NCBI RefSeq assembly: GCF_020509005.1
Contig: NC_063015.1
Coordinates: 2,728,001 to 2,792,000, forward strand
DNA length: 64,000 nt
Reading direction: 5' to 3'
Source of the DNA: Fulvia fulva
Lineage: Eukaryota; Ascomycota; Dothideomycetes; Mycosphaerellales; Mycosphaerellaceae
Position 1 is the first letter of the stretch. The number at the start of each line of letters is the position of its first letter. The notes beneath the pieces were generated by a model. The model searched no databases. It was not told where the DNA came from and was given only the letters and a program-made list of their open reading frames with translations. The translations under genes and the position numbers were made by a program. Shown one piece after another: positions 1-9,140 of this stretch.

Positions 1-1102
1 ACAGTTTGTGGCCACTCTCCTCCTGCGCCAGATCGTGTGCGTAGTGATGAAGGCGTTCTGTGGAATTCATCTCGTTCTGAACGTCCGCAAAGACATGTAC
101 GAGCTGTTGCATAAGCTGAACCATACTCAGCATGTAAGAGAGGACCAGACCGCCAATGCTCGGATCTACGCTGAAGCGTGACGTCACAATCAGCACGCCA
201 ACGGTAAAGATTAGCAGGACACCGATCGTGTCAAGCCTAACTGAAAGCCAGCGCTGCCCGGCAAACGTGAGGAAGTATGCGCCATTCGATGAATCCAGGG
301 CTGTCGCGATCGCGTTTCGGAAGCTCTGCTCGACCGAGTAGGCGCGGATGGTCATGGCACCATGTATAGCTTCGCCAAAGCGTGCGAAGACATGGCTACG
401 TAGCACGGCCTCGTTTCTCTTGATCTCGCGTGCCGAAGCTCGATAGTACGACGCCGCGTATACAAAAGCCAGGCCAAGTGGGTCCAGAGCGATAGCGAAG
501 TAGTAGTAGTAGGAGATTACCAAGGCAAACACTGGCACTATAGTAGCGACAATGAACAGCAGAAATCGGAGGTCATCCTGTAGACGGCTGTCCATAGTAT
601 CCACATCTTTGGAGAAGACATTCATTAACCTTCCAGTCGGTGTCGTGTCGAAGAAAGAGACAGGGGCGCCGAGCGTATGCGAGACAGCCCGGTTCAGCAT
701 GTTTTTGCTCGCGATCGAGGTCAGCGTAGTCAGCGTCGTCGCGAAGCTGAACATCAGGATAGCTTGGAAGACGCCCAAGGCGGCATAGATTACAATGTAC
801 TCGGGCGTCTGAAGGCCGCTAAATCTTGTCGACGTCCACCAGGATAGCCATAGACTTGTAAGGATGTTCGCGCCCTGTGCCAAGGTCAAAACACCAACGA
901 CGATGGGCAGATTCCACAGCAATCCGGACGCTTTGATGAATTGGGCATAAACAGTCCATGGCACGCTGCCTGTGTTCCTTTGCTCCTGCTGCATCAAAGC
1001 AGTGACCGGCAATACCGGCTTTGGTTCCACGCTATCTTTTTGTTCGTTGCCATCCGGCTCCTTAGCGCACAGCTGCTCGCACCGATCATCATTTCTTGGA
1101 AC
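1..1102 (-). pseudogene. ABCC-type ABC transporter, TMD2 part (3' fragment, runs off left edge)
   Basis: Read on the minus strand from about 1100 down to base 1, one frame is open to the window edge. It starts with an acidic linker, then L-M-Q-Q-E-Q-R-x-T-G-S-V, the usual entry to the second transmembrane domain of ABCC (MRP/Yor1-like) transporters. Several hydrophobic helices follow, with the motifs FFDTTPTGRLMNVFSKDVDT and GAMTIRAYSVEQSF, both typical of ABCC TMD2. These proteins export organic anions, conjugates or drugs across plasma or vacuolar membranes using ATP. This frame differs by one base from the NBD1 frame just upstream (994-1554); the two overlap around 1060-1100, so there is an apparent frameshift in the linker. 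Base composition is normal for a host gene and shows no RIP. NBD2 should lie beyond the left edge. Confidence 0.85.
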
Positions 1103-1690
1103 TCGACATTGTCGCGCATAAGCTCTGTGTAGGATCCAACTTTGAAGACGGAGTCCGCTTTCATCCATACAATTCTGTCCGCACGAGGCAGTACATGTAA
1201 CTGATGGATGGCCAGAACGCAGCACTTATCTCGAAGGAGACCACATATGACGTGGTCGATAATGTGGTTGCCAACATGCGCATCGACAGCGGAAAGAGGA
1301 TCGTCGAGAAGCAGCACATCTGCATTGAAATATACGGCTCTTGCCAGATTGATACGCTGCTTCTGTCCGCCTGAAAGGATGACTCCGCGTTCGCCGATCT
1401 CTGTAGCGTCACCTTCCGAGAGTAAATCAATGTCTTGCTCCAGAGCGCAGGCTCTGACGACCGCTAGATATCGCTGCTCGTCCACAGCCTGATCAAATAT
1501 AATGTACTTTTTGAGGGAAGTATTCTGGATCCTGGAAAGCCAAAAGTTAGACAATTAGATTCTCGATCGATCATAGAGAGACATGGGCAGGCTACCAATT
1601 GTCACCTTCTTGCTGCTGACCAGGGCTGCTGTGCACAAAGCGCTCTCTTGCCTCCGATCGCCAAGGTACTATGGCTCTTACAGTTCTAAC
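994..1690 (-). pseudogene. ABCC-type ABC transporter, NBD1 part (broken by transposon nest)
   Basis: The minus frame 1554-994 encodes the first nucleotide-binding domain of an ABCC exporter. It contains the Q-loop-side stretch IQNTSLKKYIIF, the signature LSGGQKQRINLARAVY, Walker B VLLLDDPLSAVDAHVG, and a switch region AIHQLHVLP (family norm THQLH). An intron 3' splice site is likely at 1532-1533, with a CTAAC branch site near 1547. Upstream, a degenerate P-loop region can be followed to about 1690, but Walker A (normally GPxGSGKS) is reduced to a G-G-K remnant, and continuing the homology needs a one-base frame change. Beyond 1690 the similarity stops and transposon DNA begins. The same gene's N-terminal part is at 54456-55637. 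With the two parts ~53 kb apart and the intervening codons missing, this gene cannot make a full transporter. Confidence 0.85.
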
Positions 1691-1818
1691 GCAAAAATCT
1701 ACACGATTCTGATTCTTGGCTATTCCTTTAGTAATTCTACTATCTGTTTCTTGCTATATATTACGATATACGAACATCGCTATAACTTTATGCTTTTAGG
1801 AATAATTAAGGGCTATAT
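1691..1818. other. unassigned AT-rich junction DNA
   Basis: This 128-bp stretch lies between the last recognisable ABCC codons and an LTR-like repeat. It is AT-rich, has no coding homology that I can see, and could be a degraded remnant of an element or of the host gene. Confidence 0.3.
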
Positions 1819-2010
1819 TGTCACGATCCAAGCGTGTATATAGGCAATAGCCCATTATTAAAACTTAAGGCCACGTACGCTAAGAATCAGGTGACTGATT
1901 AGTCACCTATAGCCTCTTCAAGAGCAACCTTGTCTGTTCTAGATAGATATATATAATATATAACCTGCTTTTAAAACACCCTATATAAGCCCGTATAATA
2001 ACTTTCTATA
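1819..2010. repeat. LTR-like repeat, left copy (element F family)
   Basis: This 192-bp unit begins TGTCACGATCC and ends CTATA. It has a near-copy of 193 bp at 47532-47724 in the same orientation. The right copy follows a purine run (AAGGGGGTG), which marks it as a 3' LTR of a plus-strand retrotransposon. This left copy could be the matching 5' LTR, with the intervening nest inserted into one element, or a solo LTR. The flanking 5-bp sequences of the two copies do not match. Differences between the copies are largely CpA/TpG to TpA changes. Confidence 0.6.
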
Positions 2011-2874
2011 ACGTACTTTACTACTAAGCGGGCTATACTACCGAGCGGGCTACTTTTACTAAGAACTATACTACTTCTAGTTTAATTACGACGGTATCTT
2101 AATACGACGACATCCTATAGAATCGTTACTAGGAGGACAATTCCTCTTAAGATTCTTCGCTATCTAGTAAGTCTACTTAATAGGTACGTACGTTATACCC
2201 CGACTCGCTATATCGCTTATAGCGTCGTAGCCTTAGTACTAGCCGAACACTATCTAGCGACTCTCTACTCACTTCCTACCTCCTAGTATCCTCTAGAGGT
2301 ATTAATTACGACGCCTTATCGAAGGTTAGAGACCCTCTAGACTAAATGTACTTACGCTTTCGTACTTTCCGCTATATAAGGGCCTCGTTAGACTTACGTA
2401 GCTTACTAATCTCGCTTTATATAAGAGCTATCTAATACGCTATCTCTCTACTCCCTCTCTATTACCCTATTAAACGACCTTCCTCTTTCTACTACGCCTT
2501 TCTAAACCCGTAACGACGCTCTAAGACGTAATAATACCTATTATAAACCCTATCTCGTCGAAGTTATAGGTGTCCTAGTTAAGAATACTATACTTCTCCT
2601 TTATATTATCTATAAGTAAGAACTACTTCTCGATAACGTCTAGATCTTCTATTAGGGCTTACTAACGATTATATCTACGTAGTATACGAACCTTTAGCTT
2701 ACGATACCGCCTAATAAACCTATCTATCTAATTAAGACTAGCGGGCTTAAGACCCTTCTCTTATAGTAATAAATTAGCTATTGCTCGTATACTAGCCTTT
2801 AATAGCGGGAAACCTCTAAGAGCTAGCTCGAGTATATACTTAAGTATTACCCTCTCTTCTAGCTCTATAAGCTT
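2011..2874 (-). mobile_element. Fot1/pogo-type DNA transposon remnant, RIP-mutated
   Basis: Minus-strand translation, ignoring stops, matches a Fot1/pogo (Tc1-mariner) transposase of fungi. It has an N-terminal E-E-x-V-I-L-K-Y-I-L-E-L plus R-G-F-P helix-turn-helix stretch (DDE transposase with CENP-B-like DNA-binding domains). Then comes the core motif Y-N-F-D-E-I-G-F, whose first catalytic Asp is at about 2554-2565, followed by V-T-G-L-E-R-R-S-R-K-R-K and G-N-R-E. Many TAG/TAA codons lie at expected Trp and Gln sites. After G-N-R-E the central catalytic region with the second and third acidic residues is not recognisable, so it is probably internally deleted. The end at 2011 has repeated GCGGGCTA units that may belong to a terminal inverted repeat, and it abuts a TA. 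The other end is cut off by the gypsy LTR at 2875. Confidence 0.75.
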
Positions 2875-3058
2875 TATAAGGGCGCGCGTACTATAGGGTC
2901 CAAATAAGAGAGTTGTTGTTCTACGAAGCTACGAAAGAGGAGCGCGAGGCGCGGCGAAGTTATAAAGTAAAGCCAAGCCGCGCTAACCCGATACGGAAGG
3001 TCCGCGGTTCACCCGGGCCGACGTAGCTATAGTGAGGGGTCGCGGGCTACCCGTAACA
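2875..3058 (-). repeat. gypsy G1 3' LTR (184 bp)
   Basis: This is an inverted copy of the 184-bp LTRs at 10701-10884 and 17732-17915. On the minus strand it begins TGTTACGGGTAGCCCGCGAC and ends CCCTTATA. On the + strand it is followed at 3059-3070 by a pyrimidine run that is the complement of a polypurine tract. It is therefore the 3' LTR of a minus-strand element. Confidence 0.85.
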
Positions 3059-3697
3059 GTACCCCCCCTCTTAAAACGCGTATTAGTCCTCTAAGCGTTA
3101 TCTATCTTATACGGCCACTTGCCCGTACTGCTCTATAACCGTACGAAAGTCTAATTATCCTATAATGCCTTGTCATCGTCTAGTAATACATCTACATCTA
3201 GTCTATCTATAACTAGCCTATCCGCGACCGGCTCCCTTCGAGAAATGCTTAGGGGGACCTAATCAAATAGAGCTACAAAGCCTATAGGCGTAGATAGCTC
3301 CGGCCGGTTATAGTAAAAGTCTATAATAGCGGCGGCCGCGTGTTTAAACATGTTCTTAGCCGGTTGCTAGGTCTCACTATCCTCCTTATTCTAATATCTA
3401 AGCCATTTCACCTTGTACTAAGTGTCCACTTTGCGCTTCTGCCCCTTCTTCACTTTGCCTACTCGCTTACGGGTATATATGTCCAAGATCTTCTCTACCT
3501 TATATATATATATAGGTGTTACGACTATATTAGCGACTATATCGGCTTCGGTAGTGTCGGGCTCGATAGTTATCGGCGGTAGTAGTACTAGATACTAGCC
3601 TTCGAGTAGTAGGAAGTCGGGATGATCGGCTCGCTAAAGTAACGAGGTGTAAAAGCAGTTATCGAGTCCTACTATAGCGTCCGATAATCTTAGTTTA
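3059..3697 (-). mobile_element. gypsy G1, 3' end of pol with chromodomain (RIP-mutated)
   Basis: On the minus strand this encodes the end of an integrase followed by a chromodomain tail. The H-A-A-A-A-I-I-D-F and N-R-P-E-L stretch around 3260-3345 matches the intact-order copy in G2 (17220-17280). The sequence is continuous with 9141-10700 once copia A (3698-9140) is removed; the 5-bp target duplication GTTTA sits at 3693-3697 and 9141-9145. Stops are frequent, so no protein is made. Confidence 0.85.
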
Positions 3698-3915
3698 TGT
3701 TAAACAGGTACGAGTTGCGCAGCAGTGGAAGACGGCGGATCACACAAAAGACGAAGAAGGACCCAATGGGATAGCGTGTATCTACATACAGTATCGCCGG
3801 TGTTGGTGTAGGTGTTTCAGGAGGGACAGCTGTACTTAGGACTTGACTAGCAAGCCCTGATTACTAATCCCCCTAAGCACCTAATGTTGACCCTATGACC
3901 TGCATATTCTCAACA
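3698..3915 (-). repeat. copia A 3' LTR
   Basis: 218 bp, ends TG..CA. It differs from the partner LTR at seven positions by my alignment. Six of these are CpA/TpG to TpA, always mutated in the other (5') copy. Confidence 0.95.
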
Positions 3916-3964
3916 CTCCCACTCAGGTCAGAAGGTCTCAAACAATCCCTTATACAAGCTGGAG

Positions 3965-6882
3965 CTACCTTACAAAGTTTTGAAACTGCTGGCCATTGAG
4001 GGGCTTAGCCAGCCTATCAGCAACTATGTCCTTTATATGGCAGTAATCCACTGCAATCTTCCTTTGCCACGAGAGATTCCTGACATAGTGGTATGCAACA
4101 TCAATATGCTTTGACCTGTCATGGACATGGGCATCTTTGACAAAGGTCAAAGCTGCTTGGTTGTCACCCATAAGCTCCACGGGTCTCAGCTCATCAACAG
4201 TACTGCTTGCCTTGATCCTAGGTTGGAATGAACACTCTCTAACCAGGTCAGGACACCTCATCTCCCTAAGGACTGCAGCAAGAAACTGTGACTGCTTGGC
4301 TGCTGCATTCATGGCCATGAACTCAGCCTCCATTGTTGATGTGGCAACAGACTTCTGCTTCCTACTCATCCAGGGCATAGGTGATCCACAAAGGAACCAT
4401 ATATGTCCAAGGATTAAGACTCTGTCTGCCTTGTCCATAGCATAACCAGAATCTGAGTATCCCTAGAGAATACCTCCTCCTCTTCTGTACATCAAGCCCA
4501 GGTCCGGGTATGATCTCAGATACCTGGAGAGTTTCTTCAAAGCTCTAAGATGTTGCTTTGGAGGGTCAGCAACATATGAGCTGATTCTTCCAAGGGGGAA
4601 AGCAAGGTCTGGCCTTGTCATTGTCATTGGCCACATCCAGGTACCATTGCAACCCTGGTACTCCTGTTTGTTGCACCTCTCATCCATAGTAGCTGAAGGT
4701 CTCAGATCCTCATAGCTGTCTATAGGTGAGAGTGTGGGTGTGGCCTTCTCTGGAGAGATGCCCATCTTGGCAAGGTTAGTTTGGATGTAGTGTCCTTGAT
4801 CAAGCTTTACAGTGCCTTAGGACCTGTCTCTTATAATCCTCATTCCAAGGATCTTCGTAGGTTCACCAAGATCTTTAATCTTAAACACTTTTCCAAGCTC
4901 AGCCTTAAACCACTGAACATCTGACAGCTTTGGAGCTGCAATGGGGATGTCATCCACATAGGTGAGGACCATGAGGTCTCTTCCTCTGTAGATGAGTAGG
5001 CATGGATCCACCTGGGACTAGGTGGATCCAATCTGTTCTAGCTTGGCAACACAGAGCTTGTTCCAATCTCTAGCTGCTTGCTTCAGTCCATACAGGCTTC
5101 TAAGGACCTTGAAGACCATATTTGGTGGAATTTCAACACCTAGGGGTGGGATCATGTAGATGTCTTCAAGAAGGCTGCTTTCGGTGAAAGCATTGTTCAC
5201 ATCCACCTGGTGTATCTCAAGATCTCTCTCACATACTACAGCCATGAAGACCCTAAGGGTATCATGCCTAACAGTAGGTGCAAAGGTCTCTTCAAAGTCA
5301 ACACCATATTTCTGTGAAAACCCTCTTGCAACTAGTCTTGCCTTGAACTCTCCAATGGCTCCACTGATCATTCTTTTCATATCAAAAACCCACTTAGATG
5401 TAACCAGGCTTGCACCCCTTAGTGGTACAACTGGATCCAAGGTGTTGTTGCTTCCTAAGGCAATAAGTCCTTTCTGGATTGCCTCTTTCCACATATGTCC
5501 CCAATTGGGGTCTCCTACTGCCTCCTTATAGGACTTTAGGATTGGCACTTCCTGCTGGTAGGCTATGGCCTGCCTAACAGCAGCAAATGCATATCCCTCC
5601 ACATCATTCAGGATTTCCTCAACCCAGCTCATAGTTGGATCAAGATGAAACATCTGAGCAATCAATGCCCTATGATGCTTGGCTTCATGCTCAGCAAAGC
5701 CATTATCTTCATCCCCCCTTGACCTCTTGTTGCCTGCAAGCTGAGGTGGCTGTTGAGGTTGATCCTCCTAAACAAGTTCCTCTTCCTTTTCTTTTCTTGG
5801 AGTCCCCTCTACTCCACTCTTCTGGTACACTCTAATGTCTTTTGGAGGTTGGGGAAGTTGCACAAACAGAGGCTTTGCCTGGAGCTGCTGTGGCTGCATT
5901 GATGAACTGGAGACCTGAGCAGGAGGTCTTCCAACGGGGTTTCTCTTCAGGGCTCTGCTTAACTGGTTTGTGAAGGTGATGCCAAGATCCATATCACCCC
6001 CCTTCTCATTCTCAAACCAGTCAACTTGCCCGTGTGTTTTGATGGCTTTCATGTCAGGCTCCCAGAAGAGCCATTGCTTTGTGGTGTCCTCCACATAACC
6101 AACAAAGACAACTTCTTTACCCCTATTCATGAGCTCGTCACTTCTCAAGCCTTGAGGTTGGGATCTCGGGTCTACACAGACCACTGCTTTACATCCCTAG
6201 ACTCTCGAATGGTCAACTGATGGTACCTGGCCAGTGAAGGCTTCTTCTAGTAAAAGAGTAGTACCATCTATTATTGGTCCATTTGGAGGTCTGTTTCTGA
6301 CCACAGTTTGAGCAATAAGGGCCTCTAGCCAGAATTCAACTGGCATACTCGAGTCCTTAAGCATAGCTCTCACTGTATTCTCAGAGGCTTGGATTGACCT
6401 TTCCACAGGTCCATTCTGAAGTGAGTTGTAGGCATCGATGTGTCCATCTGAATGCCAAACTCCTTCTCCCACTGTTTTAGCAAGGAAAGAATTTCCCTTG
6501 CACCATCACTACGGATTGCAGATAGAAAACACCTTGAGCTGTTCTCTACCTGAACCTTCCATTCCTTTAGAGCTGTAGGAGCATCACTCCTAGCCTTCAA
6601 AGGGACTACCCACTTCTTCCTCAAGAAGTTGTCTACAATCTCAAGCCAGTACTTGAAGCCAAGTCTTGAGACTGCCCCTTGAAAAGGCCCACAGATGTCA
6701 ATAGAGATGAGGGCCAGCCTCTCTCCTTTCCTCTCTGTGGCAGGTCCTTTGAACTTCCTCATGTTTGCAAGGGAGCAGATCTTGCAGTTCTGGTGTTCAG
6801 AAGGAACAGGAATGGGATCTTTCTTGTCAGTGACTCTATGCAGGTTTCTTAGCAGTCCCTTGCTAAGGTGTGCACATCTTCT
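3965..6882 (-). pseudogene. copia A pol: integrase, reverse transcriptase, RNase H
   Basis: Pieces in order on the minus strand: GAG-pre-integrase and integrase core (6762-6197, with I-D-I-C-G-P-F and V-E-R-S-I-Q-A-S-E-N-T-V); a variable linker (6184-5768); and reverse transcriptase (5665-4817). The RT has F-D-M-K-R, A-R-L-V-A-R-G-F-S-Q, H-Q-V-D-V-N-N-A-F and the catalytic Y-V-D-D at 4949-4960. RNase H follows (4765-3965), with K-S-V-A-T-S-T-M-E-A-E-F and H-I-D-V-A-Y-H-Y. All pieces from 6472 down share one frame; the piece above is in another, so one small indel lies in the 6370-6472 overlap. Separating stops are mostly TAG at Trp/Gln sites. Ty1/copia pol copies the element RNA and integrates the product. 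This copy cannot make a full protein. Confidence 0.93.
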
Positions 6883-6885
6883 ATG

Positions 6886-8421
6886 CTATAGCTCCCACTG
6901 GTCCTGGGACTCAGTGGCAGTCATAGCCTGTTCCAATTCACACTCAAAATGTGTACCTAACTTGGACAGATCCAAGTCATGCTCCTGTAGAGAGGCATAT
7001 GCTTGAGGCATAGCTTCAAGCTGCTCTGAAACACTTTGAATGAATGGAACACCCCCTCTCAGTTTTGTCTGGACAACAGGTTTTCCAGAAAGGGATTTAA
7101 GGGTGAAACTGGGTGGTTGGACAGCAAATTGTTGGCTGAACTGATTCCAAGAAACAAGACTAACTCCAAGGCCAGGAACAAACAAGACATTTTCTAAGAC
7201 AATTTGCTTTCCAGAAGGACCACCTATTACTGCACTTCCCATATGTGTAGCTTGTAGATAGCCACCCCCAACCTTGATCCACTTCCTCTTTTGAAGAGGC
7301 TTCAGTGTCCTGAATAGTGAATCTTGGTCAGTCATATGTGATGAAGCACAAGAGTCAAGCAACCACTCGGACGAGGGGTACTTGCCCTTGGCTTCCACAG
7401 TGGAATGGGCAACCTCATCAACATCATCATCTTCTGATGGTATCTCAGGGTCTGATGCGTCTTCCTGGGTCGCACGGGCCCTTGCAGGCTTCTTACTAGA
7501 GGAGGCCTTTGGCTTGCGGCTCTCCTTCATCTGCTTTGCAAGGTCCGTCATCACCTTGAGGACATCACGAAGATTTGGTGATGATGACCTCCTACGAGGT
7601 GGTGACGGTTGTCTCTTAGCAGGGTAGGTAACCCTAGCTAGTTTGTCCTTGTTCCTAACAGCCTGCTGAGCTGCAGAAAGGTGTGGGCACTTGCTCATAA
7701 AATGGTCACCATTGCAGAGATGGCACGTGAGCTTGCCCTGGAAACCCTTCTTAGCGAACATGGCTGTCCCTTGATGAATCATTGATTCTTGCTTCTCCCT
7801 AAGGATTGCAAGAATGTCTTGTGGTGAGAGATTCACCTGGGCATCAATTGCATCGCGAATTGAGCCAAATGAGTCTGGCAGAGCTGCTAAGAGTTGCTGG
7901 ATCTTTCTGTCCTCAGTCTTGATGTCTTGGAACTGAGGCGAGATTAAAACAGCTCTCCTTGCAATTGAGCTAAGCTCCTGCCAGGCGTCATCTATTGACT
8001 GGTCCTCTGTCATCACGAAATTGGTGTATTGCTGAAGCAAACTTCTTCCAGTAGCGAGAAGTCTTCTCTTGTATTTGGCTTCAGCCCATTCCCACAACTC
8101 CTTCGCATGCCGGATCTCGTATGTCATCTCTTGGTCATCTGTCGACAGACAGATGTACATCTCATACAGGGCCGTTGCATTGTGCCTTCTGTACGATGCC
8201 TTCCTTATCGCTTGATCCAAAGGAAGGGATGACTCCGATGATGTAGAGGGTGTCGCTATAGATAGGGTTGCAGCGGGAATGTCCGTAATGATGTCTTCGA
8301 GGACCCAGTCAACCTGCTTTGATACTAGGTGTATTCTCATCAGCTTGAACCATGTTTCGTGGTTCTCTCTTGTCAGAACAGGTGCTGCTCTCTTTCTTGT
8401 AAACCTAGTCTCGTTCTCCAT
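6886..8421 (-). CDS. copia A Gag-protease (511 aa, open)
   Basis: A long open frame starting M-E-N-E-T-R-F-T and ending at a TAG where the family has the Trp of the L-W-H-R motif, so the frame is cut short by one mutation before integrase. Residues 1-230 are a UBN2/Gag-like capsid region. A CCHC zinc knuckle (C-H-L-C-N-G-D-H-F-M-S-K-C) lies near residue 235. A basic, Ser/Arg- and Pro-rich stretch follows at 265-310. The aspartic protease active-site region W-L-L-D-S-C-A-S-S-H-M-T is near residue 355; Asp-Ser-Cys instead of Asp-Ser-Gly is seen in some copia proteases. It would form the virus-like particle shell and process the polyprotein. It is the only long intact frame left in the transposon nest and may still be translated. 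Confidence 0.92.
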   Translation of the reverse strand: MENETRFTRKRAAPVLTRENHETWFKLMRIHLVSKQVDWVLEDIITDIPAATLSIATPSTSSESSLPLDQAIRKASYRRHNATALYEMYICLSTDDQEMTYEIRHAKELWEWAEAKYKRRLLATGRSLLQQYTNFVMTEDQSIDDAWQELSSIARRAVLISPQFQDIKTEDRKIQQLLAALPDSFGSIRDAIDAQVNLSPQDILAILREKQESMIHQGTAMFAKKGFQGKLTCHLCNGDHFMSKCPHLSAAQQAVRNKDKLARVTYPAKRQPSPPRRRSSSPNLRDVLKVMTDLAKQMKESRKPKASSSKKPARARATQEDASDPEIPSEDDDVDEVAHSTVEAKGKYPSSEWLLDSCASSHMTDQDSLFRTLKPLQKRKWIKVGGGYLQATHMGSAVIGGPSGKQIVLENVLFVPGLGVSLVSWNQFSQQFAVQPPSFTLKSLSGKPVVQTKLRGGVPFIQSVSEQLEAMPQAYASLQEHDLDLSKLGTHFECELEQAMTATESQDQWEL

Positions 8422-8922
8422 TTTTTGTAAGTTGAGGGACAGGTTGGCTGCCCTCAGGTAAAAGGATGTATTCGGTCGTACGCGATCGGATCGAAATGGG
8501 ATAAAACGAACGCGAGGTTAATGGCGGAGAGGATGGCTATCCGCCGGGAAGGGGAGGAAAGTCGAAGGATCGTGTTGGTGCTGAGACACTGTAGCGTAAC
8601 TCTCTCAGCAGAGGGGGTTTCTGAGACACTGCGGCTCTCTCAGAATGAACAGTTAGTCGATACGAACGCGATGTCCGGAGAGCGACTCTTCTCAGTAAGC
8701 TCGCCCACTTGTCTAAAGTATTGGCACAGGCTCCCTGACTCGGAGTCTGACAGTGCCTCACTAGGCTCTTTCACGTCTTATATACACCTACAGCACGGCT
8801 GTAGCTTCCTGTACAAGGCGGGTGCGGCCTCCAGTCTGCCTTCCTTTTATTCTGAAGAGGAATAACTCCAATACGACTTTGTCGAGGGTGAAACACCGAG
8901 TTGCTAACCCGGGCTCATAACC
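8422..8922 (-). other. copia A 5' leader
   Basis: About 500 bp between the 5' LTR and the Gag start. No protein homology is visible. It includes the primer binding site next to the LTR and an imperfect repeat of TGAGACACTG (about 8580 and 8621). Confidence 0.7.
8899..8922 (-). promoter_or_regulatory. copia A primer binding site (half-tRNA type)
   Basis: Directly inside the 5' LTR the + strand reads GCTAACCCGGGCTCATAACC. This looks like the D-arm end and anticodon arm of a methionine tRNA, with CTCATAA as the anticodon loop (CAT). The element RNA would pair with the internal cut end of a tRNA-Met, as known for Drosophila copia and Ty5-like elements, and not with a tRNA 3' end. The call rests on sequence resemblance only. 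Confidence 0.65.
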
Positions 8923-9140
8923 TGTTAAACAGGTACGAGTTACGTAGCAGTAGAAGACGGCGGATCACATAAAAGACGAAGAAGGACCCAATGGGATAGC
9001 GTGTATCTACATACAGTATCGCCAGTGTTAGTGTAGGTGTTTCAGGAGGGACAGCTGTACTTAGGACTTGACTAGCAAGCCCTGATTACTAATCCCCCTA
9101 AGCACCTAATATTGACCCTATGACCTGCATATTCTCAACA
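8923..9140 (-). repeat. copia A 5' LTR
   Basis: 218 bp, TGTTAAAC..CTCAACA, followed by the GTTTA target duplication at 9141-9145. It carries slightly more TpA than its partner. Confidence 0.95.

Larger units (their letters stand above)
3698..9140 (-). mobile_element. complete Ty1/copia retrotransposon A
   Basis: A 5443-bp element with 218-bp LTRs (3698-3915 and 8923-9140), both TGTTAAACAG..CTCAACA, and a perfect 5-bp target duplication GTTTA. Coding runs on the minus strand in Ty1/copia order: gag, protease, integrase, reverse transcriptase, RNase H. CpA and TpG are still common here, unlike the DNA around it, so it is a late arrival. It is nevertheless broken: TAG stops interrupt pol (near 6883, 6186, 5766, 5017, 4815 and 4462), and the reading frame shifts by one base around 6400-6470. 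It is inserted into the integrase-chromodomain junction of gypsy G1. Confidence 0.96.

Noticed and set aside
3340..3582. 80-codon plus-strand open frame, and a similar one on the minus strand at 16995-17261
   Set aside because: Both are antisense to the same gypsy chromodomain in G1 and G2; the similarity comes from the element, not from a gene.
5160..5531. 123-codon plus-strand open frame
   Set aside because: Shadow of copia A reverse transcriptase.
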